NCBI GenBank assembly: GCA_903895725.1 | Contig: CAITUV010000005.1 | Span: 62,001 to 126,000, forward strand | DNA length: 64,000 nucleotides | Direction: 5' to 3' | Origin: an uncultured Myxococcales bacterium | GTDB taxonomy: Bacteria > Myxococcota_A > UBA9042 > CAIXZC01 | In this document: positions 17,424-24,972 of the stretch, piece by piece | How the letters are laid out: each line of letters opens with the position of its first letter | How positions within the stretch are numbered: the first letter of the stretch is position 1 | Notes under the pieces: generated by a model | What the model was told of the DNA's origin: nothing | Databases searched by the model: none | The model's input: the letters and a program-made list of their open reading frames with translations, nothing else | Translations under genes and position numbers: made by a program

Positions 17424-18119
17424 CTACTCCGGCGGCCCCCAGTCCAATGCGCTGAATCCCATCCTTCCCAAGGGCCCTGCAAGATCCTCGGGTACCGGTG
17501 CCGCCAGCTCCAATAGCTCATCCGTGAACGGGTGCCGTAGCCTGACCCGGGCACAATGCAGAGCCAGCCGGGCCAGGCCGTATGCGGCTCTCAAGGCCCG
17601 GTTCAGGTCGGGGCGGCCGTAGTTGGCATCTCCGATGAGGGGGTGGGTGATGTGGCGCAGGTGGCGCCGAATCTGGTGCAGGCGGCCGGTGTGAGGGAAC
17701 GCGGCCACCAGGGATACCGCTCTCGGTTCCGTGGGGCGGGAAGCCAACAGGCGGAACGACGTGCGGGCCTCGACGCGTGGGCCGTCCGGCTCATTCGGGA
17801 TCGGGTAGTCGATTACCCCCGATTCGGGCGGCACGCCCCGTACCAGGGCAATGTAGCAGCGCTGCGCACCCTCGGCCCGAATGGCGTTTCGAAACGTCTC
17901 GACGTCACCGCCGTTGCGGGCTACGAGCAGCACGCCGCTGGTTCCCCGGTCGAGCCGGCCCAGCGGGTGCACGCACCCCTTCCCGCAGCGCGGCTCGAGG
18001 AGGTCGGTCAGCACCACCTCGTCCTGCGCCCAACCCCGGTGGACAGCCAGCCCGCTTTGCTTGTCCACGGCGACCAGCCAGGGATCTTCGTGGAGGATGT
18101 TCGGCTCGTGAAAGGCCAT
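17424..18119 (-). CDS. truC: tRNA pseudouridine synthase C-type enzyme
   Basis: A 231-residue RluA-superfamily pseudouridine synthase. HPLGRLDRGTSGVLL at about 51-65 carries the catalytic Asp57. The N-terminal DPWLVAVDKQSGLAVHRGW and the C-terminal GRLHQIRRHLRHITHPLIGD and LALHCARVRLRHPFT follow Escherichia coli TruC closely as I recall it. TruC modifies U65 of tRNA. The protein is slightly shorter than TruC (about 260 residues). Longer frames upstream read through the toxin gene and are rejected. The ATG at 18119 has AGAGGA upstream. The target uridine is inferred from the family. Confidence 0.82.
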   Translation of the reverse strand: MAFHEPNILHEDPWLVAVDKQSGLAVHRGWAQDEVVLTDLLEPRCGKGCVHPLGRLDRGTSGVLLVARNGGDVETFRNAIRAEGAQRCYIALVRGVPPESGVIDYPIPNEPDGPRVEARTSFRLLASRPTEPRAVSLVAAFPHTGRLHQIRRHLRHITHPLIGDANYGRPDLNRALRAAYGLARLALHCARVRLRHPFTDELLELAAPVPEDLAGPLGRMGFSALDWGPPE

Positions 18120-18151
18120 GGAGTCCTCTGACCCGGTTGCACGGGGGCGCG

Positions 18152-18595
18152 TCACTCCGCCCCCATCGTCGGGTCCACCACGTTCAGGAACGGAAACACG
18201 CGGAAGTGCCGATCCGCGGTCGCGATCGTTCCAATGCCGTGCTCCCGCATGAGCGCGGCGATGTGGGCATCGTGGTACAGGTTCCCTCGCAACGGCGGGG
18301 CAGCGGCGAGGACCTCCTGCATGAAACTGCAGTGGCGCTCGGTCTCCAGCAGCACGTCGACTTTCGGGTCCGCCGCCAGCATCCGCACGAAGGACGCTGC
18401 CTTTGCAGGCTCGAGCGGCCGGGAGAACACCCGGGGGTGCGTCACGACCCGGAGCCACTCGTACAGGATCGACCAGGTCACACAGAAGCCGCCGCCCTTC
18501 CGTCGCTCCTCCACGAAGGATCGAGCCGCCGCATGGTGCGGCGATTCCTCGTGCACGGCGTAGACCAGGAGGTTCGTGTCGATGAGCAGGTTCAT
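18152..18595 (-). CDS. vapC: PIN-domain ribonuclease toxin, VapC-type
   Basis: A 147-residue PIN protein. The acidic residues expected at the metal site are visible: Asp6 in LLIDTN, Glu46 in LYEWLRV, Asp109 in YHDAHIAA and Asp128 in ATADRHF. VapC toxins cleave tRNA or rRNA and are held inactive by the partner antitoxin. The start codon overlaps the stop of the upstream antitoxin gene by 4 nt (18592-18595), the usual coupling for these pairs. All the catalytic acids are present, so it is probably active. Confidence 0.88.
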   Translation of the reverse strand: MNLLIDTNLLVYAVHEESPHHAAARSFVEERRKGGGFCVTWSILYEWLRVVTHPRVFSRPLEPAKAASFVRMLAADPKVDVLLETERHCSFMQEVLAAAPPLRGNLYHDAHIAALMREHGIGTIATADRHFRVFPFLNVVDPTMGAE

Positions 18596-18822
18596 TCCGA
18601 CTCCAGCAGGTCGTGCAGAGCCTCCCGGTCAGCGACGTCCACTGAGGCCTTGCCCAGGGAGAAGGTGGGCAGGTCCGCCGTCTTGTCACGGCGGGACTTG
18701 GCTGCCAGCCCCAACGCCAGCAGCTCGTTGACGCACTCCTGGAGCTGGCGCCGCTCCCTCCTCGCTCGCGCACGGATCCGTTCGAATAGCCGTTCATCCA
18801 GAGCCACGGTCGTCCGTTTCAT
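18592..18822 (-). CDS. vapB: Ribbon-helix-helix antitoxin, VapB-type
   Basis: A 76-residue protein. Residues 2-35 (KRTTVALDERLFERIRARAR and onwards) match the ribbon-helix-helix DNA-binding fold. The C-terminal ~40 residues, ending in an acidic ADREALHDLLESE, would wrap the toxin. GGAGG lies five bases before the ATG at 18822. A ten-codon upstream extension has no ribosome site. Antitoxins of this type repress their own operon, and direct repeats just upstream (18835-18867) are the likely operator. Confidence 0.85.
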   Translation of the reverse strand: MKRTTVALDERLFERIRARARRERRQLQECVNELLALGLAAKSRRDKTADLPTFSLGKASVDVADREALHDLLESE

Positions 18823-18834
18823 GTCGACCTCCTC

Positions 18835-18867
18835 GCATCTGGATGATCGCATCTGTGCATCTGGATG
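18835..18867 (-). promoter_or_regulatory. Direct-repeat operator upstream of the toxin-antitoxin pair
   Basis: GCATCTGGATG occurs at 18835-18845 and 18857-18867, with a shorter GCATCTG at 18849-18855. Short spaced repeats next to the ribosome site of a ribbon-helix-helix antitoxin gene fit an autoregulatory operator. Confidence 0.55.
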
Positions 18868-18980
18868 TCAAGTCACTGCGCTTTGGTCGAGAACGGAATT
18901 GGTTTCGACTGCTTCGTCTCCGGCCGGGGAATCTTCAGATGCCGATTCTGCCTGGCTGGCATCCGGGAGGAAGCGTTCCG

Positions 18981-19010
18981 TTGCATCTGGCGCGTGCGCT
19001 GGTCTACGAT
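18981..19010 (+). promoter_or_regulatory. Weak promoter candidate for the lipoprotein gene at 19067
   Basis: TTGCAT (18981-18986) and TACGAT (19005-19010) are separated by 18 bp, about 57 nt before the ATG. Confidence 0.3.
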
Positions 19011-19066
19011 CTCATCGAACCGGGCTGGACGGATGCTCGGATGTCCGGGCCGGTAGGGAGGATACC

Positions 19067-20890
19067 ATGCGAGGTCGGATCCTGTCCGTCAACGTGCACG
19101 TTCGGCTGGCACACGCTGCCCGCGTGGGCGCCGCAACGACCTGCCTGTTCTTCACATGCGGCACATGGGGCTGCTCGGGATCCTCCGGCGGGGAGGACGC
19201 CAGCGGCCGCTCGACCGACATCGTTGCCCGTGAGACGACCGGAGAGGACGGGCTGTCCGGCGATGTCCCCGAGCCCGACGTCACTTGTGTTCCGGACTGC
19301 GAAGGGCGCCTCTGCGGTAAGGACGGTTGCGGCGGAAGCTGCGGGACGTGCACCCCGGACCGCGCCTGCGTGGGGGGAGGATGCAAGCTCCCCGAGCCGG
19401 TCTACAACGTGGTTGTGACGGAAGGGGATGGGAGCGTGACCCTGGTCTGGACGCACCCCAGTCCGGGCGATACCAACGGGACCACGGTGGTGCGGTCGTT
19501 CACCCACTACCCCAGGGACCCGCTCGACGGAGAGCTCGTTCATGACGGAATCGAGGAGATCCTCGTCGACTCGGGGCTTCCCAACAACACCCCCTGCTAC
19601 TACACGATTTTCGCCGTGTTCGACGGGCTGGTGGCGGAGGGGGTGAATGCCTTTGGCATCCCGGGGGCTGACGGTCCGGACGAGTGGCCCAACCGCCAGA
19701 GCCGGGCCAACTCCGATCCCTGGCTCGTGCAGCATCATCGTGACGTGAAGCTCCTGCGCCCCCGCGTCCTGGCCCTCCATTTCGTCAACTACAAGACGCC
19801 GGAGCAGATGCACGAGCAACTCGCCGACATGATCGACGCGTTTGCGCTGTCGTCCCGCTGGCACGGCTACGCAACACCCGAGGCCCCGGAAGCGTTGCGG
19901 TATGACCTGGCGTACGAGGTCGATCTCCGGGACTCGCCCGGCTCGATGACCTGGATGAAGTACCAGGATACCAACAGCTCACTCTACCCATGGGAGGAGG
20001 ATGGCAAGAAGGGGACGTGGGGATTCGATTACGGCGCCCTCTTCTCCGACGAGTGGGCGGACCGTTTTGGCCTCGAGGACCCTGACCAGCCCGGCCGCAA
20101 CCTGCCGCTGTGCGAGCTGCTCGACCGCGGCTTCGTCCACGAGGTCTGGATCTACGGCGATGCGGACCACCCTTTCCCCGGCGATTCCAGTGCGGCCGAG
20201 ATCCTGGAGTGGAAGCCGAAGTACGACGAGGCGCTCAATCCCACCGGAAAGATGCACGGCTGTGCCGGAAACGGCTGCTTCGACCCGGAAGACCAGGAGG
20301 ACATCGCTGCGGCAGGCTGCAAGCGCACCGTCCGAATCGCCTGGTTCAACAACACCCGCGGCCCCGGTTGCTTCATGGAGAGCCTGTCCCACGGGCTCGA
20401 GAGCATGGCCACCTGCGGTGCCATCCCCTGGCTCGTCCCCTACTTCCGGGATTTCGCCAACCTCGAGATGAACCAGGACTACGGAACCCAGGGCATCGAC
20501 TTCGCAAGCTGGTACGCCTGCCAGGGGGGGGACCAGCTCTCCTATCCGGACCCGACGACCGTGGACTACGGCGTGGGCTGTGGAGGTCCGGGCCAGATCA
20601 CCGGTTACGACCCGGTCTGTGGCAACGTTCACTTCATGCCCAACTCCAAGGGGCACTACGATCTGACCAGCAGCATGCCCGTGCTGACGAGCTGCGCTCA
20701 CTTCCGAGATGGCAGCGGAAACCAGGAGACGTTCACGCCGGCCGAATTCTCTCCGGCCTACGACCACGTCAACGACTGCATGGGACCGTTCCTGACCTGG
20801 TGGCGGCAGAATCTTCCGGCTCCGGGAAACACCGCTCTGGAAGATGACGGCCAGCCCATGCGTTCCTGGTGGCCGTTCCTGTACTACTGA
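19067..20890 (+). CDS. Lipoprotein with FN3-like segment and unrecognised large C-terminal domain
   Basis: A 607-residue protein with a lipoprotein-type signal (Cys31 or Cys36). An acidic linker is followed by one CGKDGCGGSCGTC knot at about 85-97 and a beta-rich segment (about 108-200) that begins YNVVVTEGDGSVTLVWTHP and looks like a fibronectin type III domain. The remaining ~400 residues are well ordered and rich in Trp and aromatics (LALHFVNYKTPEQM, SRWHGYATPEAP, ARIAWFNNTRGPG-like), and end SWWPFLYY. I do not recognise this domain. No HExxH or Ser-hydrolase motif is evident. The ATG at 19067 has GGGAGG six bases upstream. Longer frames reaching back to 17777 cross the truC and vapBC genes and are not real. 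Confidence 0.8.
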   Translation: MRGRILSVNVHVRLAHAARVGAATTCLFFTCGTWGCSGSSGGEDASGRSTDIVARETTGEDGLSGDVPEPDVTCVPDCEGRLCGKDGCGGSCGTCTPDRACVGGGCKLPEPVYNVVVTEGDGSVTLVWTHPSPGDTNGTTVVRSFTHYPRDPLDGELVHDGIEEILVDSGLPNNTPCYYTIFAVFDGLVAEGVNAFGIPGADGPDEWPNRQSRANSDPWLVQHHRDVKLLRPRVLALHFVNYKTPEQMHEQLADMIDAFALSSRWHGYATPEAPEALRYDLAYEVDLRDSPGSMTWMKYQDTNSSLYPWEEDGKKGTWGFDYGALFSDEWADRFGLEDPDQPGRNLPLCELLDRGFVHEVWIYGDADHPFPGDSSAAEILEWKPKYDEALNPTGKMHGCAGNGCFDPEDQEDIAAAGCKRTVRIAWFNNTRGPGCFMESLSHGLESMATCGAIPWLVPYFRDFANLEMNQDYGTQGIDFASWYACQGGDQLSYPDPTTVDYGVGCGGPGQITGYDPVCGNVHFMPNSKGHYDLTSSMPVLTSCAHFRDGSGNQETFTPAEFSPAYDHVNDCMGPFLTWWRQNLPAPGNTALEDDGQPMRSWWPFLYY

Positions 20891-20904
20891 CGCGGCGACG
20901 AGCC

Positions 20905-20929
20905 GGACCGGAGGGGAGCTCTCCGGACC
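20905..20929. terminator. Possible hairpin between convergent genes
   Basis: Arms 20905-20913 and 20921-20929 pair at 8 of 9 positions around a 7-nt loop. The hairpin lies between the stop codons of two convergent genes. No T-tract follows, so this is weak. Confidence 0.3.
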
Positions 20930-21004
20930 GGCGTGGGCCGCAGCCGGAGAGCTGCCCCGCAGGCAGGCGGCGAGGAGTCCCGGAATGTGCCGGGAAAGGT
21001 CTGC

Positions 21005-21595
21005 CTACTTCGCCGGAGTGATCTCCTTGAGCTCGATGGTAAACGAGATCTCCATCTTGCAGATCACGGGATTCTCGGGGTCGTCCAGGATCCAGAACTT
21101 CTGCCCCTTGTCGGTCTCCCCGTACAGCACGGGAAGCTCGACCTGCTTCCCCTCGATCGTGACGGTCCACTTGTCGTCCTTGACGAACTTCAGCGTGGCA
21201 TCCTCTCCCTCGGCATTGATGACGAGATCCTTCTTCTCCTTGAGCGCCTGGTAGAACTTCTTGCTGACCCAGACGGTGGTCTTCTCCTCGAGGACGAGCG
21301 GTCCGCCGCCGAAGTAGTTGTTCTGAGCCGTGCCTTCGGCAAACCCCTTCTCCTTGATGGTCACGGTCCCGGCCGTCTCACTGGCGTTCGACATCTTGTA
21401 GTCGAACTCGACTTCGGTGCCGAGCTTCTTGACGGTCACCACGAAGTCGTAGGCACCGACCAGGTTCCACTTCATCACGGTCCCGGTCTTGAGCCAGGGG
21501 AACTTGGGGGCCGGCGGGGGCACACTGGCAAATGCCGAGGCAGCCAGGCAGGTCAGAACTACGACAGGCAGAGCGATTTTAAGAAGTCTCACCAT
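21005..21595 (-). CDS. Small secreted protein of unknown function
   Basis: A 196-residue protein with a clear Sec signal peptide (residues 1-23, ending ASAFA). The mature part is Lys/Glu/Val-rich with alternating hydrophobic residues, suggesting a beta-sandwich or lipocalin-like fold: TVMKWNLVGAYDFVVTVKK, then EFDYKMSN and TVTIKEKGF. There is only one Cys, which sets it apart from the Cys-rich proteins around it. It has no lipobox, so it is probably periplasmic or released. GAGGGAG lies upstream of the ATG at 21595. I do not recognise the family. Confidence 0.78.
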   Translation of the reverse strand: MVRLLKIALPVVVLTCLAASAFASVPPPAPKFPWLKTGTVMKWNLVGAYDFVVTVKKLGTEVEFDYKMSNASETAGTVTIKEKGFAEGTAQNNYFGGGPLVLEEKTTVWVSKKFYQALKEKKDLVINAEGEDATLKFVKDDKWTVTIEGKQVELPVLYGETDKGQKFWILDDPENPVICKMEISFTIELKEITPAK

Positions 21596-21687
21596 GGTTT
21601 TCTCCCTCTCAGGTCTGAGCGCGCAATTGCGCGTCGGGGAGTGTAGTGCTCCCCCTCGAGCTTTTCAACTCCGACTTTCAGCCGAGC

Positions 21688-21716
21688 TTGTGGCCTCCGA
21701 TCCACTGGGGTATCCT
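21688..21716 (+). promoter_or_regulatory. Putative sigma70 promoter for the IgGFc-binding-like gene
   Basis: TTGTGG (21688-21693) and TATCCT (21711-21716) with a 17-bp spacer, about 50 nt before the ATG at 21766. The same -10 hexamer is used upstream of the gene at 24013. Confidence 0.5.
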
Positions 21717-21765
21717 GGGGCTCCTGTGAGCGGCCGGTCTCGCCGGCATTCCTGCGGAGGTAGCG

Positions 21766-23832
21766 ATGACAACGTCCGGATGGCGGTGCCTGGCGGGGAG
21801 CGTGTTTGCTGCGATGCTGGCAATGGGTGGGGCGGCCGGGTGCGGCGGAGGGGGCGGAAAGGGGGCCGACGTCACTGCCGACGTCACCGCAGCCAGCGAC
21901 GGTCGGGGAGGCTCCGGGGACGGAGCGGTCCTGCCGGACGGCAGCCGCCTGCCCGACGGGGCGACTCCGGACGCGGTGGTTCTTCCCGACGGTGGGGTCT
22001 CGGACACCACGGCCTGCACCGGGGAGGGGGACCGCATATGCACCGAGCAGAACGAAGTGCTCGAGTGCCAGGGCGGCAAGTGGGTCGTCGTCACCGTCTG
22101 CCCCAATACCCACTTCTGCCTGCTCGGCTACTGCGTTCCGCCCGAGGACTGCACACCGGGAGAGATCAAGGGGTGCTACTCGGTGACGCAGTTCAAGCAG
22201 TGCAACCTCGAGGGCAAGGCCTTCATCCCGGTCAACTGCCCGGAGGGGCAGACCTGTGCCGACGGAGTGTGCGGCAGCTTCGCCTGCGCGCCGGGCGACC
22301 AGCAGTGTGCAGGGCCCTCCACCACGCAGAAGTGCAGGCAGGACGGCAGTGGCTGGGGGGACCCTGAGCCGTGCGACCAGGGCCTCGTCTGCATCGGCGG
22401 CAAGTGCATGTCGGAATGCATGACCGACCCGAAGTGGAACAACTCGTCCATCGGCTGCGAGTACTGGACCGTGGACCTGGACCAGTCGGACAAGGCGAAC
22501 CTCATGTCGGGGAACACGCCACCGGCGGAATCGCCGCATTCCGTGGTCCTTTCCAACCCGGGCACGGCACCGGCCAAGGTGACGTTCACGACCCTGGCGG
22601 AAGGGATCACCCTTCCCTTTGCGGCCGAGGAGATCATCGAGCCGGGTCAGACCCGGGAGTTCGTCATGCCCCGCATGGACCTCGATGGGGCGGGCATCTT
22701 CGACCGCTCCGTGCGCATCCGGAGCAACCGGCCGCTGGTGGCAACCCAGTTCAATCCCAAGGATGCGGCCAAGACCTACTCCAACGACTCGTCGCTGCTG
22801 CTGCCGGCCGAGATGCTGGGCAACGAGTATCTGATCCTGGGGTGGAGCTCCCAGATGCAGATCGATTTCGCCCCGTATCCCGCTCTGCTCGGCTACTTCA
22901 CCGTCGTCGCGGTGGAGCCCGGGGAGACCAAGGTGGACGTGAAGCTCTCGTCGCCCAGCTTCGGCATCGTGCCCAACTCGCCCGATCTTCCGGCAAACGC
23001 AGTGCACACGTTCACGCTCCAGCAGTTCCAGGTGCTCCAGTTCGAGGGGGTTTCCAAGACCATGGACCTGGAGAACGACATGTCCGGCTCGCTGGTGATC
23101 GCGGACAGGAAGGTGGCGGTGTTCGTGGGCAACGAGGGGCCGCTCATCTGCCCGGACGAGGCTATCCACCTCTGCTCGGGCCGGGAGGCCCCCTGGGGGG
23201 ACATCGGCTGCTGCTGTCTCGAGCACCTGGAGGAGCAGCTCTGGCCGCTCGACACCTGGGCCAGCGAGTACCTGATGGTGAAGATCCGCCCACGCGGGTA
23301 CGAGGACTGGGACGTGTACCGGGTCCAGGCCGGGGCCGGCAACATCAAGCTGACCACGGAGCCGTCCATCCCCGGGCTCGACGGCGTGACGATCGCTGCC
23401 AAGGGGCAGTTCGTGCAGGTGGTGACGGACCAGAGCTTCCGCATCTCGGCCACGGGGCCCATTCAGGTCGCCCAGTACCTGTCCAGCATGACCTGCACCG
23501 CCGCGGGGACAGGCGATCCGGCCCAGGTCATGGGGGTGGGGATCAGCCAGTACCGATCCGACTACCCGTTCCAGGTACCCCAGCTCTACGACGAGGACTG
23601 GGTGACCATCGTGCGCCCGGTCGGCTCCACGTCCACCCTGGACGGCCAGCCGGTCGACGAGGACTTCGAGCCCATTGCCGGCACCGGCTGGGAGTACGCG
23701 TACGTAGCGGTCACCCCCGGGCCGCACCTGGTCGAGGGCTCCGAGCCGTTCGGCCTGACCCAGTACGGCTTCTACGAGGCGACCTCCTACGCCAACCCCG
23801 CAGGCATGAACCTCCAGAAGACGGGGATGTAG
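21766..23832 (+). CDS. IgGFc-binding-like surface lipoprotein
   Basis: A 688-residue protein. The signal ends GAAGC (Cys26), with a Gly/Asp-rich linker to about 80. A Cys segment with CPNTHFCLLGYCV, CPEGQTCADGVCG and CDQGLVCIGGKC units runs to about 220. From there to the C-terminus the sequence follows the IgGFc-binding protein N-terminal domain as found in Myxococcota: SSIGCEYWTVDLDQ, SVVLSNPG, a RPLVATQFNP segment, SLLLPAEMLGNEYLILGW and VAVFVGNE. In animals this domain type binds the Fc region of IgG. In soil bacteria it is probably a general beta-sandwich adhesion domain. GGAGG precedes the ATG, and the gene has its own promoter-like sequence. Confidence 0.85.
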   Translation: MTTSGWRCLAGSVFAAMLAMGGAAGCGGGGGKGADVTADVTAASDGRGGSGDGAVLPDGSRLPDGATPDAVVLPDGGVSDTTACTGEGDRICTEQNEVLECQGGKWVVVTVCPNTHFCLLGYCVPPEDCTPGEIKGCYSVTQFKQCNLEGKAFIPVNCPEGQTCADGVCGSFACAPGDQQCAGPSTTQKCRQDGSGWGDPEPCDQGLVCIGGKCMSECMTDPKWNNSSIGCEYWTVDLDQSDKANLMSGNTPPAESPHSVVLSNPGTAPAKVTFTTLAEGITLPFAAEEIIEPGQTREFVMPRMDLDGAGIFDRSVRIRSNRPLVATQFNPKDAAKTYSNDSSLLLPAEMLGNEYLILGWSSQMQIDFAPYPALLGYFTVVAVEPGETKVDVKLSSPSFGIVPNSPDLPANAVHTFTLQQFQVLQFEGVSKTMDLENDMSGSLVIADRKVAVFVGNEGPLICPDEAIHLCSGREAPWGDIGCCCLEHLEEQLWPLDTWASEYLMVKIRPRGYEDWDVYRVQAGAGNIKLTTEPSIPGLDGVTIAAKGQFVQVVTDQSFRISATGPIQVAQYLSSMTCTAAGTGDPAQVMGVGISQYRSDYPFQVPQLYDEDWVTIVRPVGSTSTLDGQPVDEDFEPIAGTGWEYAYVAVTPGPHLVEGSEPFGLTQYGFYEATSYANPAGMNLQKTGM

Positions 23833-23960
23833 ACGAGGGACGGCGGGGCTCGACAGGGACCGCTGCGTCCTGCCCCACTCCGACGAGGACTTCGGGAAGA
23901 TGCGGGCCGTATGCCCGCTCAGGACCGTGGCGCTGGGGCAGGGGGGGGGGCGCCCGCAGG

Positions 23961-23989
23961 TTGACGCGCTCCCGGCCGGAGCGTATCCT
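23961..23989 (+). promoter_or_regulatory. Sigma70-type promoter for the gene at 24013
   Basis: TTGACG (23961-23966) and TATCCT (23984-23989) with a 17-bp spacer. The expected transcription start is about 15-18 nt before the ATG, and GGAGGCGGAC lies in between. Confidence 0.6.
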
Positions 23990-24012
23990 GCGGCCAGAAC
24001 GCGGAGGCGGAC

Positions 24013-24966
24013 ATGGCTGGAACTCACGGGAACGGGCGTTGCCTGGACGGACGGAACCAACGCAGATATCGGGCGTTTGCAGCCCTGATTCTGTCGGCCG
24101 CGACGCTGTCGGGCATGGCGCTCTCGTTTTGTGCCTGCGGCACCATCACCGACGTGTACCAGCGCACGGCGCTGGTGTCGGCTCCGTCCGTGCCGTCCCG
24201 AACCGGTGCACCGCTGAAGCGCGGGGACATCCGCGTCCAGGGCGAGGTCAACTCGGCTCTGCTGGGCGGGCCGATCACTGCGAGCGGTGCCTCGGACTCC
24301 TCCCCGTCGCTGTGGATTCCCCGGGCCCAGTTCGGCGGTGCCGCGTACTTCTGCATCCGGGACTGGCTGGAGATGGGGGCGCACGGCCGGTTTGCGCCGG
24401 GGGCCCTGGCCGAGCCCAACGTCGAGGAGGCCCCCGATTTTCCGGACGGCGACCGCGGCCAGGTCTGGGGCGGCGGCTATGGCATCCGCTTCAACAAGAG
24501 GCTGGGGGCGGAGGACAAGGGCAACCTCTCGATCATCGGCGAGATCAACGTCGAGTTCATGCAGCACGCGACATGGAAGTCGTCGACCTATGATCCGTAC
24601 TACGACCCGGAAGACGTGACCGGCGGCACCACGACCGGAACCAAGATCGAGCAGCTCTGGCTGATCCGGCCGGCGCTCTCGGTCCAGGGCGGCTACCAGT
24701 TCCTTCCGTTTCTGAACCTGTTCGGAGTCGTGGGCGCTCAGTTGGGGGAGCGCAACCGCCTGGTCACCGTGCACACCTATCAGGCGGGCAGCATCGATTC
24801 CGAGCCCGATCCCACGACGACCTACCCCATGGGGATCCTGGGCCTGGGCATCGAGCTCAAGGTCTCGAAGGCCTTTGCGGACCTCATTGCGTTCTATCCC
24901 CTTCACGGGGAAAAGGACCTGGAATTCGGTCCTGCCGCATCGGTGTTGGTCGGGGCCACGCTGTAG
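24013..24966 (+). CDS. Probable outer-membrane beta-barrel lipoprotein
   Basis: A 317-residue protein with a long basic n-region (RNQRRYR), a hydrophobic core and a possible lipobox ending FCAC (Cys42). The mature part has many short strands with alternating hydrophobic and polar residues: LSIIGEINVEFMQ, LWLIRPALSVQGGYQF, LNLFGVVGAQLGERNRL. It ends VLVGATL, which fits an outer-membrane barrel. I recognise no specific family. The stop codon lies only 6 nt from the stop of the convergent gene that ends at 24973. Confidence 0.75.
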   Translation: MAGTHGNGRCLDGRNQRRYRAFAALILSAATLSGMALSFCACGTITDVYQRTALVSAPSVPSRTGAPLKRGDIRVQGEVNSALLGGPITASGASDSSPSLWIPRAQFGGAAYFCIRDWLEMGAHGRFAPGALAEPNVEEAPDFPDGDRGQVWGGGYGIRFNKRLGAEDKGNLSIIGEINVEFMQHATWKSSTYDPYYDPEDVTGGTTTGTKIEQLWLIRPALSVQGGYQFLPFLNLFGVVGAQLGERNRLVTVHTYQAGSIDSEPDPTTTYPMGILGLGIELKVSKAFADLIAFYPLHGEKDLEFGPAASVLVGATL

Positions 24967-24972
24967 CAGGTT

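Noticed and set aside
21589..24906. Open frame of 1105 codons on the minus strand
   Set aside because: Antisense to the IgGFc-binding-like and barrel genes, both of which have signals, ribosome sites and promoters.
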